Source of the DNA: Paenibacillus sp. JJ-100
GTDB taxonomy: Bacteria; Bacillota; Bacilli; Paenibacillales; Paenibacillaceae
Direction: 5' to 3'
Length of the DNA stretch: 64,000 nt
Assembly (NCBI RefSeq): GCF_948329825.1
Contig: NZ_CAOJCM010000002.1
Span: 62,001-126,000 of the forward strand
Part shown: positions 20,342 to 29,612 of the stretch, piece by piece
How positions within the stretch are numbered: position 1 is the stretch's first letter
Layout of the letters: each line of letters begins with the position of its first letter
Program-made: the position numbers and the translations under genes
Notes under the pieces: generated by a model
The model's input: only the letters and a program-made list of their open reading frames with translations
Told to the model about the DNA's origin: nothing
The model's database searches: none

Positions 20342-21013
20342 TTAGTAAGAAGACGTAGACTGACCGCCTTGCATAATTTTCACACCGGAGCTCGCTCCAA
20401 TTCGAGTAGCACCTGCTTCGATCATTTTCTGCATATCTTCGAGGCTGCGAACGCCGCCGGAAGCTTTGACACCGACATCTGGACCAACTGTACGGCGCAT
20501 TAATGCGATATCTTCCGGTGTCGCCCCACCTGTAGAGAACCCTGTCGATGTTTTAACAAAATCAGCACCGGCTCTGACAGCCGCTTGACAGGCACGTACT
20601 TTTTCCTCATCTGTCAACAGACAAGTCTCAATAATTACTTTCACCAGTGTACCTGCTGCTGCTTCAACAACAGCACGAATGTCTTGTTCAACGACGTCAT
20701 CATTGCCGTCTTTCAATGCGCTGATGTTAATTACCATATCCACTTCGGTTGCGCCTTTAGCAATCGCATCTTTCGTTTCAAATGCCTTTACTTCGGAAGT
20801 TGATGCTCCCAGCGGGAAACCGATCACTGTGCAAATGTCAACGCCCGTGCCTTGGAGTTGCTCTGAAGCGTAAGACACCCAGCCTGGATTAACACATACT
20901 GATGCGAATTGATACTGTTTCGCTTCTTCAATCAGTTTCGTAATCTCATTACGGGTTGCGTCTGCACGAAGCAATGTATGATCGATCATTTTTGCTAGTT
21001 GTGATGTAGTCAA
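20342..21013 (-). CDS. deoC: Deoxyribose-phosphate aldolase
   Basis: A 223-residue class I aldolase that splits deoxyribose-5-phosphate into acetaldehyde and glyceraldehyde-3-phosphate. The Schiff-base lysine region [15 protein letters not shown] and the second lysine motif [10 protein letters not shown] are intact, as is the N-terminal [15 protein letters not shown]. The start codon is TTG, with AAAGGGAGAG 6 nt upstream. It is the first structural gene downstream of the DeoR operator region. Confidence 0.97.
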   Translation of the reverse strand: MTTSQLAKMIDHTLLRADATRNEITKLIEEAKQYQFASVCVNPGWVSYASEQLQGTGVDICTVIGFPLGASTSEVKAFETKDAIAKGATEVDMVINISALKDGNDDVVEQDIRAVVEAAAGTLVKVIIETCLLTDEEKVRACQAAVRAGADFVKTSTGFSTGGATPEDIALMRRTVGPDVGVKASGGVRSLEDMQKMIEAGATRIGASSGVKIMQGGQSTSSY

Positions 21014-21054
21014 TTGAATCTCTCCCTTTTCTGAACTATGAACTTGATACCCCT

Positions 21055-21083
21055 ACACTATCATGAACATATGTAAAAATCAA
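21055..21083 (-). promoter_or_regulatory. Putative deoC promoter
   Basis: On the minus strand TTGATT (21078-21083) and TAGTGT (21055-21060) are separated by 17 bp. They lie between and within the TGAAC repeats that are the candidate DeoR sites. Confidence 0.45.
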
Positions 21084-21099
21084 CTTGAACTTTTGTTCA
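21064..21099. promoter_or_regulatory. Candidate DeoR operator (palindrome plus half-site)
   Basis: TGAAC-TTTT-GTTCA (21086-21099) is a perfect dyad, and a further TGAAC half-site lies at 21064-21068. The B. subtilis DeoR operator is an ATTGAAC-type palindrome with an additional half-site, so the arrangement fits. It flanks the putative deoC -35 element. Confidence 0.65.
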
Positions 21100-21251
21100 T
21101 ATGTAAAATGATAAACTAATCACACGGGGTGAAGTGCTACCTGTTTATTTTCTGCTTAACATAACAAAACATCCACCTAATAACTTGGCAGATGTTGTCA
21201 ATGTCGAAATGCTTATTATTCTTAGAGATGAATATAACGGGCATTATATCC

Positions 21252-22202
21252 TTACATACGAAGCAAAGCTTGAGCTGTGTACTGATCTGTTACAAGAGTG
21301 TTGGCGTACTGGCCTTTCAGGGCAGCATGAATAGCTTTAATTTTACGTTTGCCGCCGGCGACGAGAATAGATTTTTCCTTATTTCTCAATTCTGCCAAGT
21401 CAATGCCGACTGTTCTGTTGTTAATCTCCTGACTGATCAGATGTCCTTCAGCATCAAAAAAGCGTGAACAAATATCACCTGCACCAGACTCCATTAGCAA
21501 CTGCTGTTCCTGCTCATTAAAATACCCCAGCTTGAACAAAAGTGCATCTTCCTGCACGGTTCCAACGGTAAAAATGGCGATGTTTGCCTGTCTTCCCAGC
21601 TCGACAATTCGTCCAATGTGGCGATCTGCCTCTACCATTTTTTTCACTTCAATATTATCGAAGATCACGGGAAGCGGCAAATATCGTGGAACGGTGTGAA
21701 ACGCTTCCGCAAACAGATGTACAATGTCGGCAGCGTAGGTGTTCACATGAGAGTGGCTTACGCCTCCCTTAAGCTGTACTACTTCTACGCCCCTAACCTG
21801 TTTGGGCCTCAGCTGACGTGCAACCGCATACATGGTCGTTCCCCATGTCACTCCGATTATGTCTGCGTCTTGCACGGTGTCCTGTATATAATCTGCCGCT
21901 CTTTTGCTAATGTGCTTCTGGATCTCCTCATCGCTTTTCAGTGGTGAAAAACATACTAATGCTGTTTCAAGATTATATTTCGCTTTGAGGTCCCCTGCAA
22001 TGATATCAATATCCTCCAGCGGGTCCATGATTTCAATACGTACATATCCACGATCTTTGGCATATTGAAGAAGCCTGGATACAGTCGGGCGAGATACACC
22101 CAATCTTGAGGCGATATCCTGCTGGCTGTAATCGGATTGATAATACAATTTTGCCGCTTCAATGCTTAATCGTTGTTTCTCCAGATCCATCCCCATGTGC
22201 AT
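21252..22202 (-). CDS. deoR: DeoR, SorC-family deoxyribonucleoside regulator
   Basis: A 316-residue protein. An N-terminal helix-turn-helix (SQQDIASRLGVSRPTVSRLLQYAK) is followed by a SorC-type sugar-phosphate-binding domain (IGVTWGTTMYAVARQL, CSRFFDAEGHLI). The N-terminus closely resembles B. subtilis DeoR, which represses the dra-nupC-pdp operon and is released by deoxyribose-5-phosphate. It lies directly upstream of deoC on the same strand. Three candidate ATGs occur at 22202, 22196 and 22190; none has a strong Shine-Dalgarno, and MDLEKQRL (22190) best matches the family start. Confidence 0.92.
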   Translation of the reverse strand: MHMGMDLEKQRLSIEAAKLYYQSDYSQQDIASRLGVSRPTVSRLLQYAKDRGYVRIEIMDPLEDIDIIAGDLKAKYNLETALVCFSPLKSDEEIQKHISKRAADYIQDTVQDADIIGVTWGTTMYAVARQLRPKQVRGVEVVQLKGGVSHSHVNTYAADIVHLFAEAFHTVPRYLPLPVIFDNIEVKKMVEADRHIGRIVELGRQANIAIFTVGTVQEDALLFKLGYFNEQEQQLLMESGAGDICSRFFDAEGHLISQEINNRTVGIDLAELRNKEKSILVAGGKRKIKAIHAALKGQYANTLVTDQYTAQALLRM

Positions 22203-22566
22203 TCATCTCACTCATCATATTATCGTTAGTAAATGAAACTTCACGTACTCGTAACAGCTTGCTGAACGCTTCATCACTTATACGTAGGTCGTTCGCACCT
22301 TAATAAGGCTTATCTTCTTATTATACATATATATAGTGACGTTCCCCATTATATATTTTGCCAATTATTCGAATACATACGGCCACAACCTTCTCGGCCG
22401 ATTAGAGTTACCTTCACCCTGTTTGCCATACTTCTGAATAAAATAACCGTTTATTTCTCATACTACCCCAGTCACTGGAGCTGTCCCGAAGGCGATTGTT
22501 AGTATTACATTTCACATTGGTAAGATGATCCAAATCACCCAAACTTGAAAGTGAGGATACCAAAAG
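22203..22566. other. Intergenic region between deoR and the azoreductase gene
   Basis: 364 nt, AT-rich, holding the divergent promoters of deoR and the azoreductase gene. I see no clear operator for a known quinone or azo-compound regulator and no RNA gene. Confidence 0.4.
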
Positions 22567-23193
22567 ATGTCAACGTTACTTTACATTACTGCCCACCCAC
22601 ATGACCACCAAACCTCGTACAGTATGGCTGCTGGCAAAGCTTTTATTGATGCATACAAGGAAAGTCATAGTTCAGACGAAATTATCCATCTTGATCTATA
22701 CCGCTCCAACATACCGCATATCGATGCAGATGTATTCAGTGGCTGGGGCAAGCTGCAAAGCGGTGGTGACCTCACCTCGGAAGAACAGTCCAAAGTTCAA
22801 CGTCTCAATGAACTATCTGATCAGTTCGCCCAAGCAGACAAGTATGTATTCGTTACACCCCTTTGGAATTTCTCATTTCCACCTGTACTGAAAGCATATA
22901 TCGACTCAATCTGTGTAGTTGGCAAAACATTTCGTTACACAGAACAAGGACCAGTAGGACTTCTGACGAACAAAAAAGCATTGCATATTCAAGCGCGTGG
23001 TGGAATCTACTCCGAAGGCCCTGCAGCTGAGATGGAATCCGGACACCGCTATTTAAGTATAATCATGTCATTTTTGGGTGTACCCAAGCTGGATGGCATC
23101 TTTGTAGAAGGACATAACCAGTTTAAGGATCGTGCAGAAGAGATCAAACAAAAAGGCATTGAAGATGCACAGCGTTTCGCTAAGCAGTTCTAA
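22567..23193 (+). CDS. azoR: FMN-dependent NADH-azoreductase / quinone reductase
   Basis: A 208-residue flavodoxin-fold protein of the AzoR family. It has the FMN-binding [16 protein letters not shown] at the N-terminus, [20 protein letters not shown], and the GGIYSEGP loop. AzoR enzymes reduce quinones and azo dyes with NADH and protect against electrophile stress. It is monocistronic, with a terminator at 23232-23276. The ribosome binding site (GTGAGG) is weak. Confidence 0.93.
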   Translation: MSTLLYITAHPHDHQTSYSMAAGKAFIDAYKESHSSDEIIHLDLYRSNIPHIDADVFSGWGKLQSGGDLTSEEQSKVQRLNELSDQFAQADKYVFVTPLWNFSFPPVLKAYIDSICVVGKTFRYTEQGPVGLLTNKKALHIQARGGIYSEGPAAEMESGHRYLSIIMSFLGVPKLDGIFVEGHNQFKDRAEEIKQKGIEDAQRFAKQF

Positions 23194-23231
23194 GCATAAA
23201 ATCCTATTGAAGAAATAGCGAAAATAACAAA

Positions 23232-23276
23232 ACCCGCATCATGATCTGGAGACTAATCTCTCAAGGTAGATGCGGG
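23232..23276. terminator. Bidirectional terminator
   Basis: ACCCGCATC pairs with GATGCGGGT around a partly paired loop. It lies between the convergent azoreductase gene and the unknown gene at 23316. Confidence 0.75.
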
Positions 23277-23315
23277 TCTTACTGTATTGTAAATTGGGTA
23301 CATCCTATATTTAAC

Positions 23316-23672
23316 CTAGCACTGATGTGTTCCAGTACTTGCACGGCTCATTGTCTCAAGTTTACGAGTAATCGCATGGCGGTCAATTTTCAGTCCCCAG
23401 ATCATCTCAATAATCTGTTCTTTTTCCTCAGGTTCATCAACTTGTTTCAATTGCAGCAATAGCTCATGCATCTGCTCGTTAATGTCTTCGAATTGATTCC
23501 AGAGGTCCTGCCGGACTTCAGTCGAATCCATGTGATGGTTGGCATCAACTTCTTCTTTCAGTGCTTGCAGAATAGCGTCTTTCCATTCATCATCACCAAG
23601 GTGTTTTGCAATATTCAGGAGATCCAGATAATCGTCAACAAGAAGAGAGTTCAATTCAGCATATGTTTTCAT
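23316..23672 (-). CDS. Uncharacterised acidic helical protein (118 aa)
   Basis: I do not recognise a family. The protein is soluble, acidic and mostly helical, with heptad-like leucines in NQFEDINEQMHELLLQLKQV, which suggests a coiled coil. It has no signal peptide. The start is an ATG with AAAAGGGG upstream. It is monocistronic and convergent with azoR. The good ribosome binding site and normal codon use support a real gene. Confidence 0.65.
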   Translation of the reverse strand: MKTYAELNSLLVDDYLDLLNIAKHLGDDEWKDAILQALKEEVDANHHMDSTEVRQDLWNQFEDINEQMHELLLQLKQVDEPEEKEQIIEMIWGLKIDRHAITRKLETMSRASTGTHQC

Positions 23673-23870
23673 CGTCTATTGCATCCCCTTTTCACTCTAT
23701 TTACCGAGTATTATACTCGGTATTTCATGTATTGCAATAGTTGTCGAGGAAAAGGAAAATATCTCACTTTTTTATGTCAAATTTTGACGAATTTCATATA
23801 TTAGAAATTCGTCTTCACAGCCTGAGCCTCTCTATCAATACGCTGATTCTATCAAGGGTACACAGCAAAA

Positions 23871-23912
23871 AACAGGATGACCTCAAAGAACATCTCTATG
23901 GTTCATCCTGTT
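23871..23912 (-). terminator. Terminator of the epimerase operon
   Basis: AACAGGATGA pairs with TCATCCTGTT, and a T-rich tail on the minus strand (TTTTTTGCTG) follows the NAD-dependent epimerase gene. T5 on the plus strand allows bidirectional use. Confidence 0.85.
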
Positions 23913-23930
23913 TTTCAATATTTAAGCTGT

Positions 23931-24824
23931 TTATCGCTCGGACTGTAAAGCGAGGGCAATCTCTCGCACAAGGCCTGGGAACCAATCCATAAGAGCTTCA
24001 AATGTATATCCTGCCTGCTCCGCTTTGGATGTATCCATGGTCCATGATTGTTCTACACCAAAGGGGGACATACTCTCTTCCACCGTCTGTCTCAAAATCT
24101 GAGACTGCATTCCCGTCACCGTTTCGATCAAGTTCATCATGGCCTTAAGTGTTATCGAACCCTTAGAAGAAGCATTGACGGGTCCAGTTAAAGACACGTG
24201 TCCAAGCCAAGCAAGGAATCTTGCAGCCTCAGTGGAATGAATAAATCCAATCTCCGCTTCAGGATTTGGCATGCCGATCGGCTTCCCCTGCTGCACATGT
24301 TTGATATGAAAATGAAGTCTTCTTGTATAATCATCCATTCCTAGTACAATTGGAATCCGCATCGCTGCCACCGGGAAGGAGGCCGTTTGGAAAAAAACAG
24401 CTTCTGCAAGCTTTTTACCCTCACCGTATGTGAAATCTTCCTTGTTACCATACTGCAGCGGGTAAGTGTACGGATCAAAATCTGTCTCCTTGAATCCAGG
24501 TCTTGGTTCCCCGTACACGGACAGCGTAGATGTTAATACATAACGCTGGGTCTGTCCCGCGAATGCTTCACAGGCTGCCTTCGCCTCATTCGGTGAGTAA
24601 CAGATATTATCGTATACAATATCCCACTGATCCGAATGTGCAACTTCTGAAAGGGACTGCGGATCTTCACGATCCAGTCGAATTCGTTTGACTTCTGTCC
24701 CGAAATCAACTTCCGTCTGTCCTCGTGTTGCTATCGTAATTTCCGATTTGCCTTCCCATAACAAATGATCCACAAGTCGTTTCCCGAAAAAACGTGTACC
24801 TCCAAGGATAAGCACCTTTTTCAT
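23931..24824 (-). CDS. NAD-dependent epimerase/dehydratase family protein
   Basis: A 297-residue extended SDR protein. It has the Rossmann motif LILGGTRFFGKRLVDHLL at the N-terminus and a YGNKEDFTYGEGKKLAE segment carrying the catalytic YxxxK-like motif. Such proteins act on nucleotide sugars or related metabolites, but the substrate cannot be read here. It is the last gene of a three-gene operon and lies 24 nt after the methyltransferase gene, with a good GGAGG ribosome binding site. Confidence 0.85.
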   Translation of the reverse strand: MKKVLILGGTRFFGKRLVDHLLWEGKSEITIATRGQTEVDFGTEVKRIRLDREDPQSLSEVAHSDQWDIVYDNICYSPNEAKAACEAFAGQTQRYVLTSTLSVYGEPRPGFKETDFDPYTYPLQYGNKEDFTYGEGKKLAEAVFFQTASFPVAAMRIPIVLGMDDYTRRLHFHIKHVQQGKPIGMPNPEAEIGFIHSTEAARFLAWLGHVSLTGPVNASSKGSITLKAMMNLIETVTGMQSQILRQTVEESMSPFGVEQSWTMDTSKAEQAGYTFEALMDWFPGLVREIALALQSER

Positions 24825-24848
24825 CCTGTTCCCTCCAATCTGAATTTA

Positions 24849-25589
24849 TTATGACGGCTTGATTATCCGAAGCATCGTATGGGCATTACGCTGGAATTCA
24901 TAAGACGTTTGAATTTCAGAGACCTTACATCCCATCTTTTCCAAAAACATCTTCAGTTCATCCATGTCGTTATAACGTTTGCCTGAAAGATCCACTGTCG
25001 GAAAAATACGAACTTCATGTCTTGTCACACGAAGCATCTCCGAGACCGTCTGAACATGAAATTCAAAATTCAACCGATCAGCATAGGTGAACAGGAAATG
25101 TGCGGACAAAGTGAGATCAAATTGGTCATCATTAAAACATAATTCAGGTAATACGGTATTCACATAGCATTCAGGATGAGATTTCATATCCGCTACAAAA
25201 TCCGTAATCGCTAGCAATCGTTCTTCCTTTAACCCTTGAATCGATCCAAATTGATCCCAGACATACTTATCTTGGACTGTCTGCATTTGTTTCATCGTAT
25301 GTTCAATATCCTGTAGCCCCTTGGTCTTAAGCTCTTGGATACCATACTGATATACAATATCTGCTGCCATAGGATGAGCCCCATGCTTTCGAGCCTGACT
25401 ACTGAACGAACACGCACCTCCAGGACAATCCAGGATTGCCTTGCCAGCAAGCTCATCCGTGGTCAGATCAAACATACGAATGTATTCCTCAAACGTTCTT
25501 CCGACAAAAATGATTTGTTCCAGTTCCAGACTATTCTGATGATCGCTCACGATCCTCTGCTCTTCTTGTCTCTTCTCTTCTCGGCTCAT
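24849..25589 (-). CDS. SAM-dependent methyltransferase-like protein
   Basis: A 246-residue protein. It has a class I methyltransferase motif I variant (AILDCPGGACSFSSQARKHGAHPMAADIVY, about residues 50-80). A DLTLSAHFLFTYAD segment is in the usual motif IV position, and EMLRVTRHEVRIFP follows. The long insert between motifs I and IV and the PGGACSF glycine loop are unusual, so the substrate is unknown and the true reaction is uncertain. It is the middle gene of an operon, 35 nt after an oxidoreductase and 24 nt before an epimerase. Confidence 0.78.
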   Translation of the reverse strand: MSREEKRQEEQRIVSDHQNSLELEQIIFVGRTFEEYIRMFDLTTDELAGKAILDCPGGACSFSSQARKHGAHPMAADIVYQYGIQELKTKGLQDIEHTMKQMQTVQDKYVWDQFGSIQGLKEERLLAITDFVADMKSHPECYVNTVLPELCFNDDQFDLTLSAHFLFTYADRLNFEFHVQTVSEMLRVTRHEVRIFPTVDLSGKRYNDMDELKMFLEKMGCKVSEIQTSYEFQRNAHTMLRIIKPS

Positions 25590-25624
25590 CTCTTTTGCTT
25601 CCTCCCTAGTAGAACAACTTGTTT

Positions 25625-26605
25625 TTAATCGTTGGGAAAAACAAGACCAATTTGCTTCCTGATCTGATCCATCACCAGCATGGTTTGATAGGAGCGTTCA
25701 TGCGAGTTCATCGTAGATTCTCTTTTTCCTTGTTGAACCAGACTCACGAACTCCTCAACCTCATAATACATCGCCGGATACGGTTGCTCCACTGTCAGAG
25801 GTTCTACCGTCCCATCGTTGTATCGAATCTCTGCGTGTTCCGGTGAACCAATCTTATCAATGATAATACTTCCTCGCTCCCCCATAATTTCACTAGGTAC
25901 ATGAGAGTTAGCAATTTTGGAATACGTGACAACGGCATCCATCCCGTCATAATTCAGTAAAACAGATCCCTGTCCATCCACACCGGATTCCAGCATCAGG
26001 GCTTGGGACTGAACTTGCTTAGGTGCCCCAAATAGCGTAATGAGTGGATATAAACAGTACACCCCCAGATCCATCAAGGCTCCATTTGCTAGTTCTGGCT
26101 TGAATGCGTTCAGAACAATGCCTTCCTTATATTTGTCGTAGCGCGAGGAATATTGCGAATAACCCGCTATGTACTTGCGAATTGGACCGATTTTGGATAG
26201 GTGCTGCTCTACACTTTTGAACACGGGTACAAGCGTTGACTTCATCGCTTCCATCAGTAGCACATCATGCTTCCGCGCCGTCTCAATCATGCTGTGTACT
26301 TCTGCCGCGTTAGCTGCGAGAGGTTTTTCGCACAATACATGCTTGCCGTTTCTCAGGAAAAGCTCTGCCTGCTGTGCGTGCAGCGTATTGGGGGTAGCAA
26401 TGTATACCGCGTCCAGCGCATCACTTGCCGCCATCTCTTCCAAATCCGTAAAACGGTAGGCTGCATCATACCGGTCTGCAAATGCATTAGCCTTTTCTTC
26501 TGTCCGGGAATATACCGCTGTTAGTTGAAAACCTTGCACTTGAACCGCAGATTCCAGCAGTCTTTCCGTAATCCAGTTCGTACCTACTACACCGAATCGA
26601 ACCAT
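25625..26605 (-). CDS. Gfo/Idh/MocA-family oxidoreductase
   Basis: A 326-residue NAD(P)-dependent dehydrogenase. It has the N-terminal Rossmann GVVGTNWITERLL and the family motif HVLCEKPLAANAAE with the conserved EKP lysine. The C-terminal domain contains MDLGVYCLYPLITLFG, in the position of the substrate-binding DxGxH region. The substrate, a sugar or polyol derivative, is unknown. It is the first gene of the operon that continues with the methyltransferase and epimerase. Confidence 0.9.
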   Translation of the reverse strand: MVRFGVVGTNWITERLLESAVQVQGFQLTAVYSRTEEKANAFADRYDAAYRFTDLEEMAASDALDAVYIATPNTLHAQQAELFLRNGKHVLCEKPLAANAAEVHSMIETARKHDVLLMEAMKSTLVPVFKSVEQHLSKIGPIRKYIAGYSQYSSRYDKYKEGIVLNAFKPELANGALMDLGVYCLYPLITLFGAPKQVQSQALMLESGVDGQGSVLLNYDGMDAVVTYSKIANSHVPSEIMGERGSIIIDKIGSPEHAEIRYNDGTVEPLTVEQPYPAMYYEVEEFVSLVQQGKRESTMNSHERSYQTMLVMDQIRKQIGLVFPND

Positions 26606-26809
26606 GTCTATCTACCTCTTTCGTCTATGTCTGATGTTGTAATGTTGTTAATTTGGGCGAATGCCCGTTCATGTCTATCCCTATACATTGTATCGTATAT
26701 TTCGGCTGGAATGAAGTTTGAGCAGTTAAGATGTTGATATCTTGCGATTCAATTCTAAAATTCGTGATTTCTCACCTTTCGAGAGTATAATTGAAAGAGA
26801 GGTGAATCT

Positions 26810-27391
26810 ATGAAACGTGCTGAGCAAAATCTTTTGCACAACGTTATTCCTGCTGATTACTGGAATGCGATTATTCATAATGATAATACGTACGATGGGA
26901 CGTTTTTTTATGCGGTACAGACCACAGGTATTTTTTGCCGGCCTTCGTGTAAATCCAGACCACCCAACTACGATAATGTTCTCATTTTTCAGAATGTGGA
27001 TCAAGCCTTGGCACAGCATTTCAGACCGTGTAAGCGTTGCAAGCCAACAGGAGAACGAGTGCCGGATCAGGAGTGGATTTACAGTGTCACCGAGTATATT
27101 GAGAAGCATTACACCGAACCATTGACGCTGGAGGTACTTGCTACTGCAAGTCACGGGAGCCCATACCATCTGCATCGGGTGTTCAAACGTATTACGGGTC
27201 AAACCCCGGTTCAATATATCCAGACCAAACGGATCAACAAAGCACAAACACTTCTTACCCATACACAGATGACCGTTGCCGAGATCGGGCGTCAGGTTGG
27301 CATATCGAACCCGGCTTATTTCATTTCTGTTTTTCGTAAGCACACCCGGTGTACTCCTGCACATTACAGGGAAAGGCATGAGAACGCATGA
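26810..27391 (+). CDS. adaA: AdaA-like methylphosphotriester-DNA methyltransferase and AraC-type regulator
   Basis: A 193-residue protein. The N-terminal Ada zinc domain has four cysteines at residues 43, 47, 74 and 77 (GIFCRPSC and RPCKRC); in the family the first accepts the methyl group from a DNA phosphotriester and thereby activates the protein. The C-terminal half (about residues 90-190) is an AraC-type double helix-turn-helix ending in TPAHYRERHE. It is the usual sensor-activator of the adaptive response to alkylation. It overlaps the next gene by 4 nt (ATGA), so the downstream radical SAM protein is co-expressed. No adaB-type methyltransferase domain is present. Confidence 0.93.
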   Translation: MKRAEQNLLHNVIPADYWNAIIHNDNTYDGTFFYAVQTTGIFCRPSCKSRPPNYDNVLIFQNVDQALAQHFRPCKRCKPTGERVPDQEWIYSVTEYIEKHYTEPLTLEVLATASHGSPYHLHRVFKRITGQTPVQYIQTKRINKAQTLLTHTQMTVAEIGRQVGISNPAYFISVFRKHTRCTPAHYRERHENA

Positions 27392-28206
27392 CAACACAAG
27401 TGGCTTATAAGCTCCCCAAAACGTTATTAAACAAAGGTACAGGTTTTCTTAATGGATATACGCACACGCTCAACCCTTACACGGGTTGTACTTTCGGATG
27501 CTCTTACTGCTACGTCAGGCAGATGCCTGTTTCCTTGTTTCGCAAGGAGGACTGGGGAAGCTGGGTTGATGTGAAAAAAGAAGCCTCCGGCATTCTCGCC
27601 AAGGAATTGCAGCGTGCCCGTAAAAAAGGGAAGATAACGATTTTCATGTCATCCAGCACTGATCCCTATCAACCCGTTGAAGCTCAGGAACAAATAACAC
27701 GTTCGTTGCTGGAAACAATGCTGATGTGTCCGCCGGATTTTGTACTATTGCAGACCCGTAGCCCACTTGTTACTCGTGATATCGATGTTCTACAGAAGCT
27801 TGGTGAACGTGTAAGGGTTAGCATGACCGTTGAGACAGATCAAGACGATATCAGGAAGCACTTTACCCCCTCTGCGCCGCCCATTGCAGGTCGCTTGCAT
27901 GCACTTAAGCAGCTACGAGACGCCGGTATTCCAACACAGGTAGCCATTGCGCCCGTGCTGCCTAGCAGTGAACAGTTTGCTGCTAAGCTTAGACCGCTTG
28001 TTCAGCGGGTATGCATTGATGATTATTTTATGGGCGATGGCAGTCAAGGGAAGCGAACGAGAAGACTTGGGATGGAGCAACGTTATCAAGAGATTGGTTT
28101 AGAGCACTGGTATGCGCCTGATGCGTATAAAACTATTGTAAAACGCATGCAGGACTGTTTTGAAGAGCATGAAATATATATTAGTCAGGCCGGATTCGAA
28201 CCTTGA
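27388..28206 (+). CDS. Spore-photoproduct-lyase-like radical SAM protein (Rv2578c/SPL family)
   Basis: A 272-residue radical SAM protein. The 4Fe-4S cluster motif is C34-x3-C38-x2-C41 (TGCTFGCSYCYV), followed by SSSTDPYQPVEAQ and SMTVETDQDDIRKHFTPSAPP. It belongs to the group often annotated as SPL-family or Rv2578c-like, whose function is not established; true spore photoproduct lyase is longer (about 340 residues). It is translationally coupled to adaA by a 4-nt overlap. Co-expression with an alkylation-responsive activator suggests a DNA- or nucleotide-repair role, which is inference. Confidence 0.88.
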   Translation: MTTQVAYKLPKTLLNKGTGFLNGYTHTLNPYTGCTFGCSYCYVRQMPVSLFRKEDWGSWVDVKKEASGILAKELQRARKKGKITIFMSSSTDPYQPVEAQEQITRSLLETMLMCPPDFVLLQTRSPLVTRDIDVLQKLGERVRVSMTVETDQDDIRKHFTPSAPPIAGRLHALKQLRDAGIPTQVAIAPVLPSSEQFAAKLRPLVQRVCIDDYFMGDGSQGKRTRRLGMEQRYQEIGLEHWYAPDAYKTIVKRMQDCFEEHEIYISQAGFEP

Positions 28207-28307
28207 TGTTATACACAGAACATGAATTCATAATGGCAATCGATATGGACCCGTCAAACAAGCAAGCAAACAGCCAAGCAACCCTTTGTAGCTAACTTGC
28301 AGTCTAC

Positions 28308-28350
28308 AACAAACAGCCTCATCCTAATTCGTTAGGAGAGGCTGTTTGTT
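28308..28350. terminator. Strong bidirectional terminator
   Basis: AACAAACAGCCTC pairs with GAGGCTGTTTGTT, and an inner CCTAA/TTAGG stem extends it. It separates the convergent radical SAM gene and the Gfo/Idh/MocA gene at 28401. Confidence 0.9.
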
Positions 28351-28400
28351 CAATATTTTTCAACTTAATAACTATAAAATGATCTTCCATGCACTTGATT

Positions 28401-29507
28401 TTACTGATCCAACGTGTAGAGCGGCAGATTCACTGGCAATGCTGCCGGACGCTGACATGAGCTCTTCATCTTGTAAAAAGTCTGCTCATCCGATGAGTCA
28501 TGGAATGCCCACATCGCTTCAAGTACGTGATAGGCCAATTCCCCACTCGCTCGGTGTGCACGACCACTGCGAACCGCATACGCTATATCTGCCACGCCAA
28601 TGCCACGAGTATTCTCCTGATATCCTGGAAGCAGCGGAGCTTCCGTCCACTCGCGTTCACCCATCAAACGATAACGCACAGGCCCACCGAAGGTGTTCGG
28701 ATCAGGGACTTGCAGCGTGCCGTGAGTTCCGTATATCTCAATCGGTGGCAATGCACTTCCGCCAAATACATCAAAGCTTGTAATCAGCGTTCCGATGGCC
28801 CCCTGTTCAAATTGCAGCAGACCGGTGACATGGGTTGGAATGTCAACGGGAATGATCTGGCCTCTCTTTTTCTCACTCGTAATTGTTCGTTCATTCATCG
28901 CTTTACCCGTCATTCCTGCAATGGACTTAATTGGACCTAGCAACTGCACAAGTGCGGTTAGATAATAAGGTCCCATGTCAAACATTGGTCCGCCGCCGCT
29001 CGCATAATAGAACTCCGGATCGGGATGCCAGAACTCATGTCCTCGGCTCATCATAAAAGCGGTTGCAGCAACCGGTTTACCAATGATACCATCCTCTACG
29101 AGCTGCAATGCTGTCTGGATGCCTGAGCCGAAGAAAGTTTCAGGTGCACATCCTACGAGGAGCCCTTTTCGCTTGGCCGTCTCAAGAACAGCCTGCCCTT
29201 CTTCTCGTGTAACCGCAAGTGGTTTTTCGACATACACGTGTTTGCCAGACTCCAACGCACGGATACATACCTCTGCATGTACTGCAGGAATTGTGAGGTT
29301 AATGATCAGCTCAATCTCGGGATTGGCGAACATTTCATCCACGGTGTATACGTTAGGTACGTTATAAGCCGCCGCCTGCTCCTCTGCACGCTTCCGATCC
29401 AGGTCGGCAACAGCAACAAGCTCAAGCACCTCGAAACGGTGACAGTTCTCCATGTAGATCCCGCTGATTTTTCCACAGCCGATAATACCAACTTTCATTG
29501 TTTTCAT
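28401..29507 (-). CDS. Gfo/Idh/MocA-family oxidoreductase
   Basis: A 368-residue dehydrogenase. It has an N-terminal KVGIIGCGKISGIYMEN Rossmann motif, HVYVEKPLAVTREEG with the family EKP signature, and FDMGPYYLTALVQLLGPI in the substrate domain. It lies 105 nt downstream of the ThuA-like gene in a LacI-regulated cluster. The substrate is unknown; ThuA-linked members of the family commonly act on oxidised or rare sugars. The start ATG has AAGGGAG 7 nt upstream. Confidence 0.92.
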   Translation of the reverse strand: MKTMKVGIIGCGKISGIYMENCHRFEVLELVAVADLDRKRAEEQAAAYNVPNVYTVDEMFANPEIELIINLTIPAVHAEVCIRALESGKHVYVEKPLAVTREEGQAVLETAKRKGLLVGCAPETFFGSGIQTALQLVEDGIIGKPVAATAFMMSRGHEFWHPDPEFYYASGGGPMFDMGPYYLTALVQLLGPIKSIAGMTGKAMNERTITSEKKRGQIIPVDIPTHVTGLLQFEQGAIGTLITSFDVFGGSALPPIEIYGTHGTLQVPDPNTFGGPVRYRLMGEREWTEAPLLPGYQENTRGIGVADIAYAVRSGRAHRASGELAYHVLEAMWAFHDSSDEQTFYKMKSSCQRPAALPVNLPLYTLDQ

Positions 29508-29612
29508 GCCCTTGCTCCCTTCGACATGGCTCTAATATATGGTTGAAGCTCTCTTATGCGTATATATGAGTACGAACTTACAACTTACTTCACCGTAAAT
29601 GCACCGTAAAAA

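Noticed and set aside
26726-27397. Long minus-strand frame (223 aa) over adaA
   Set aside because: It is antisense to a well-supported adaA gene, lacks a ribosome binding site and has no recognisable family.
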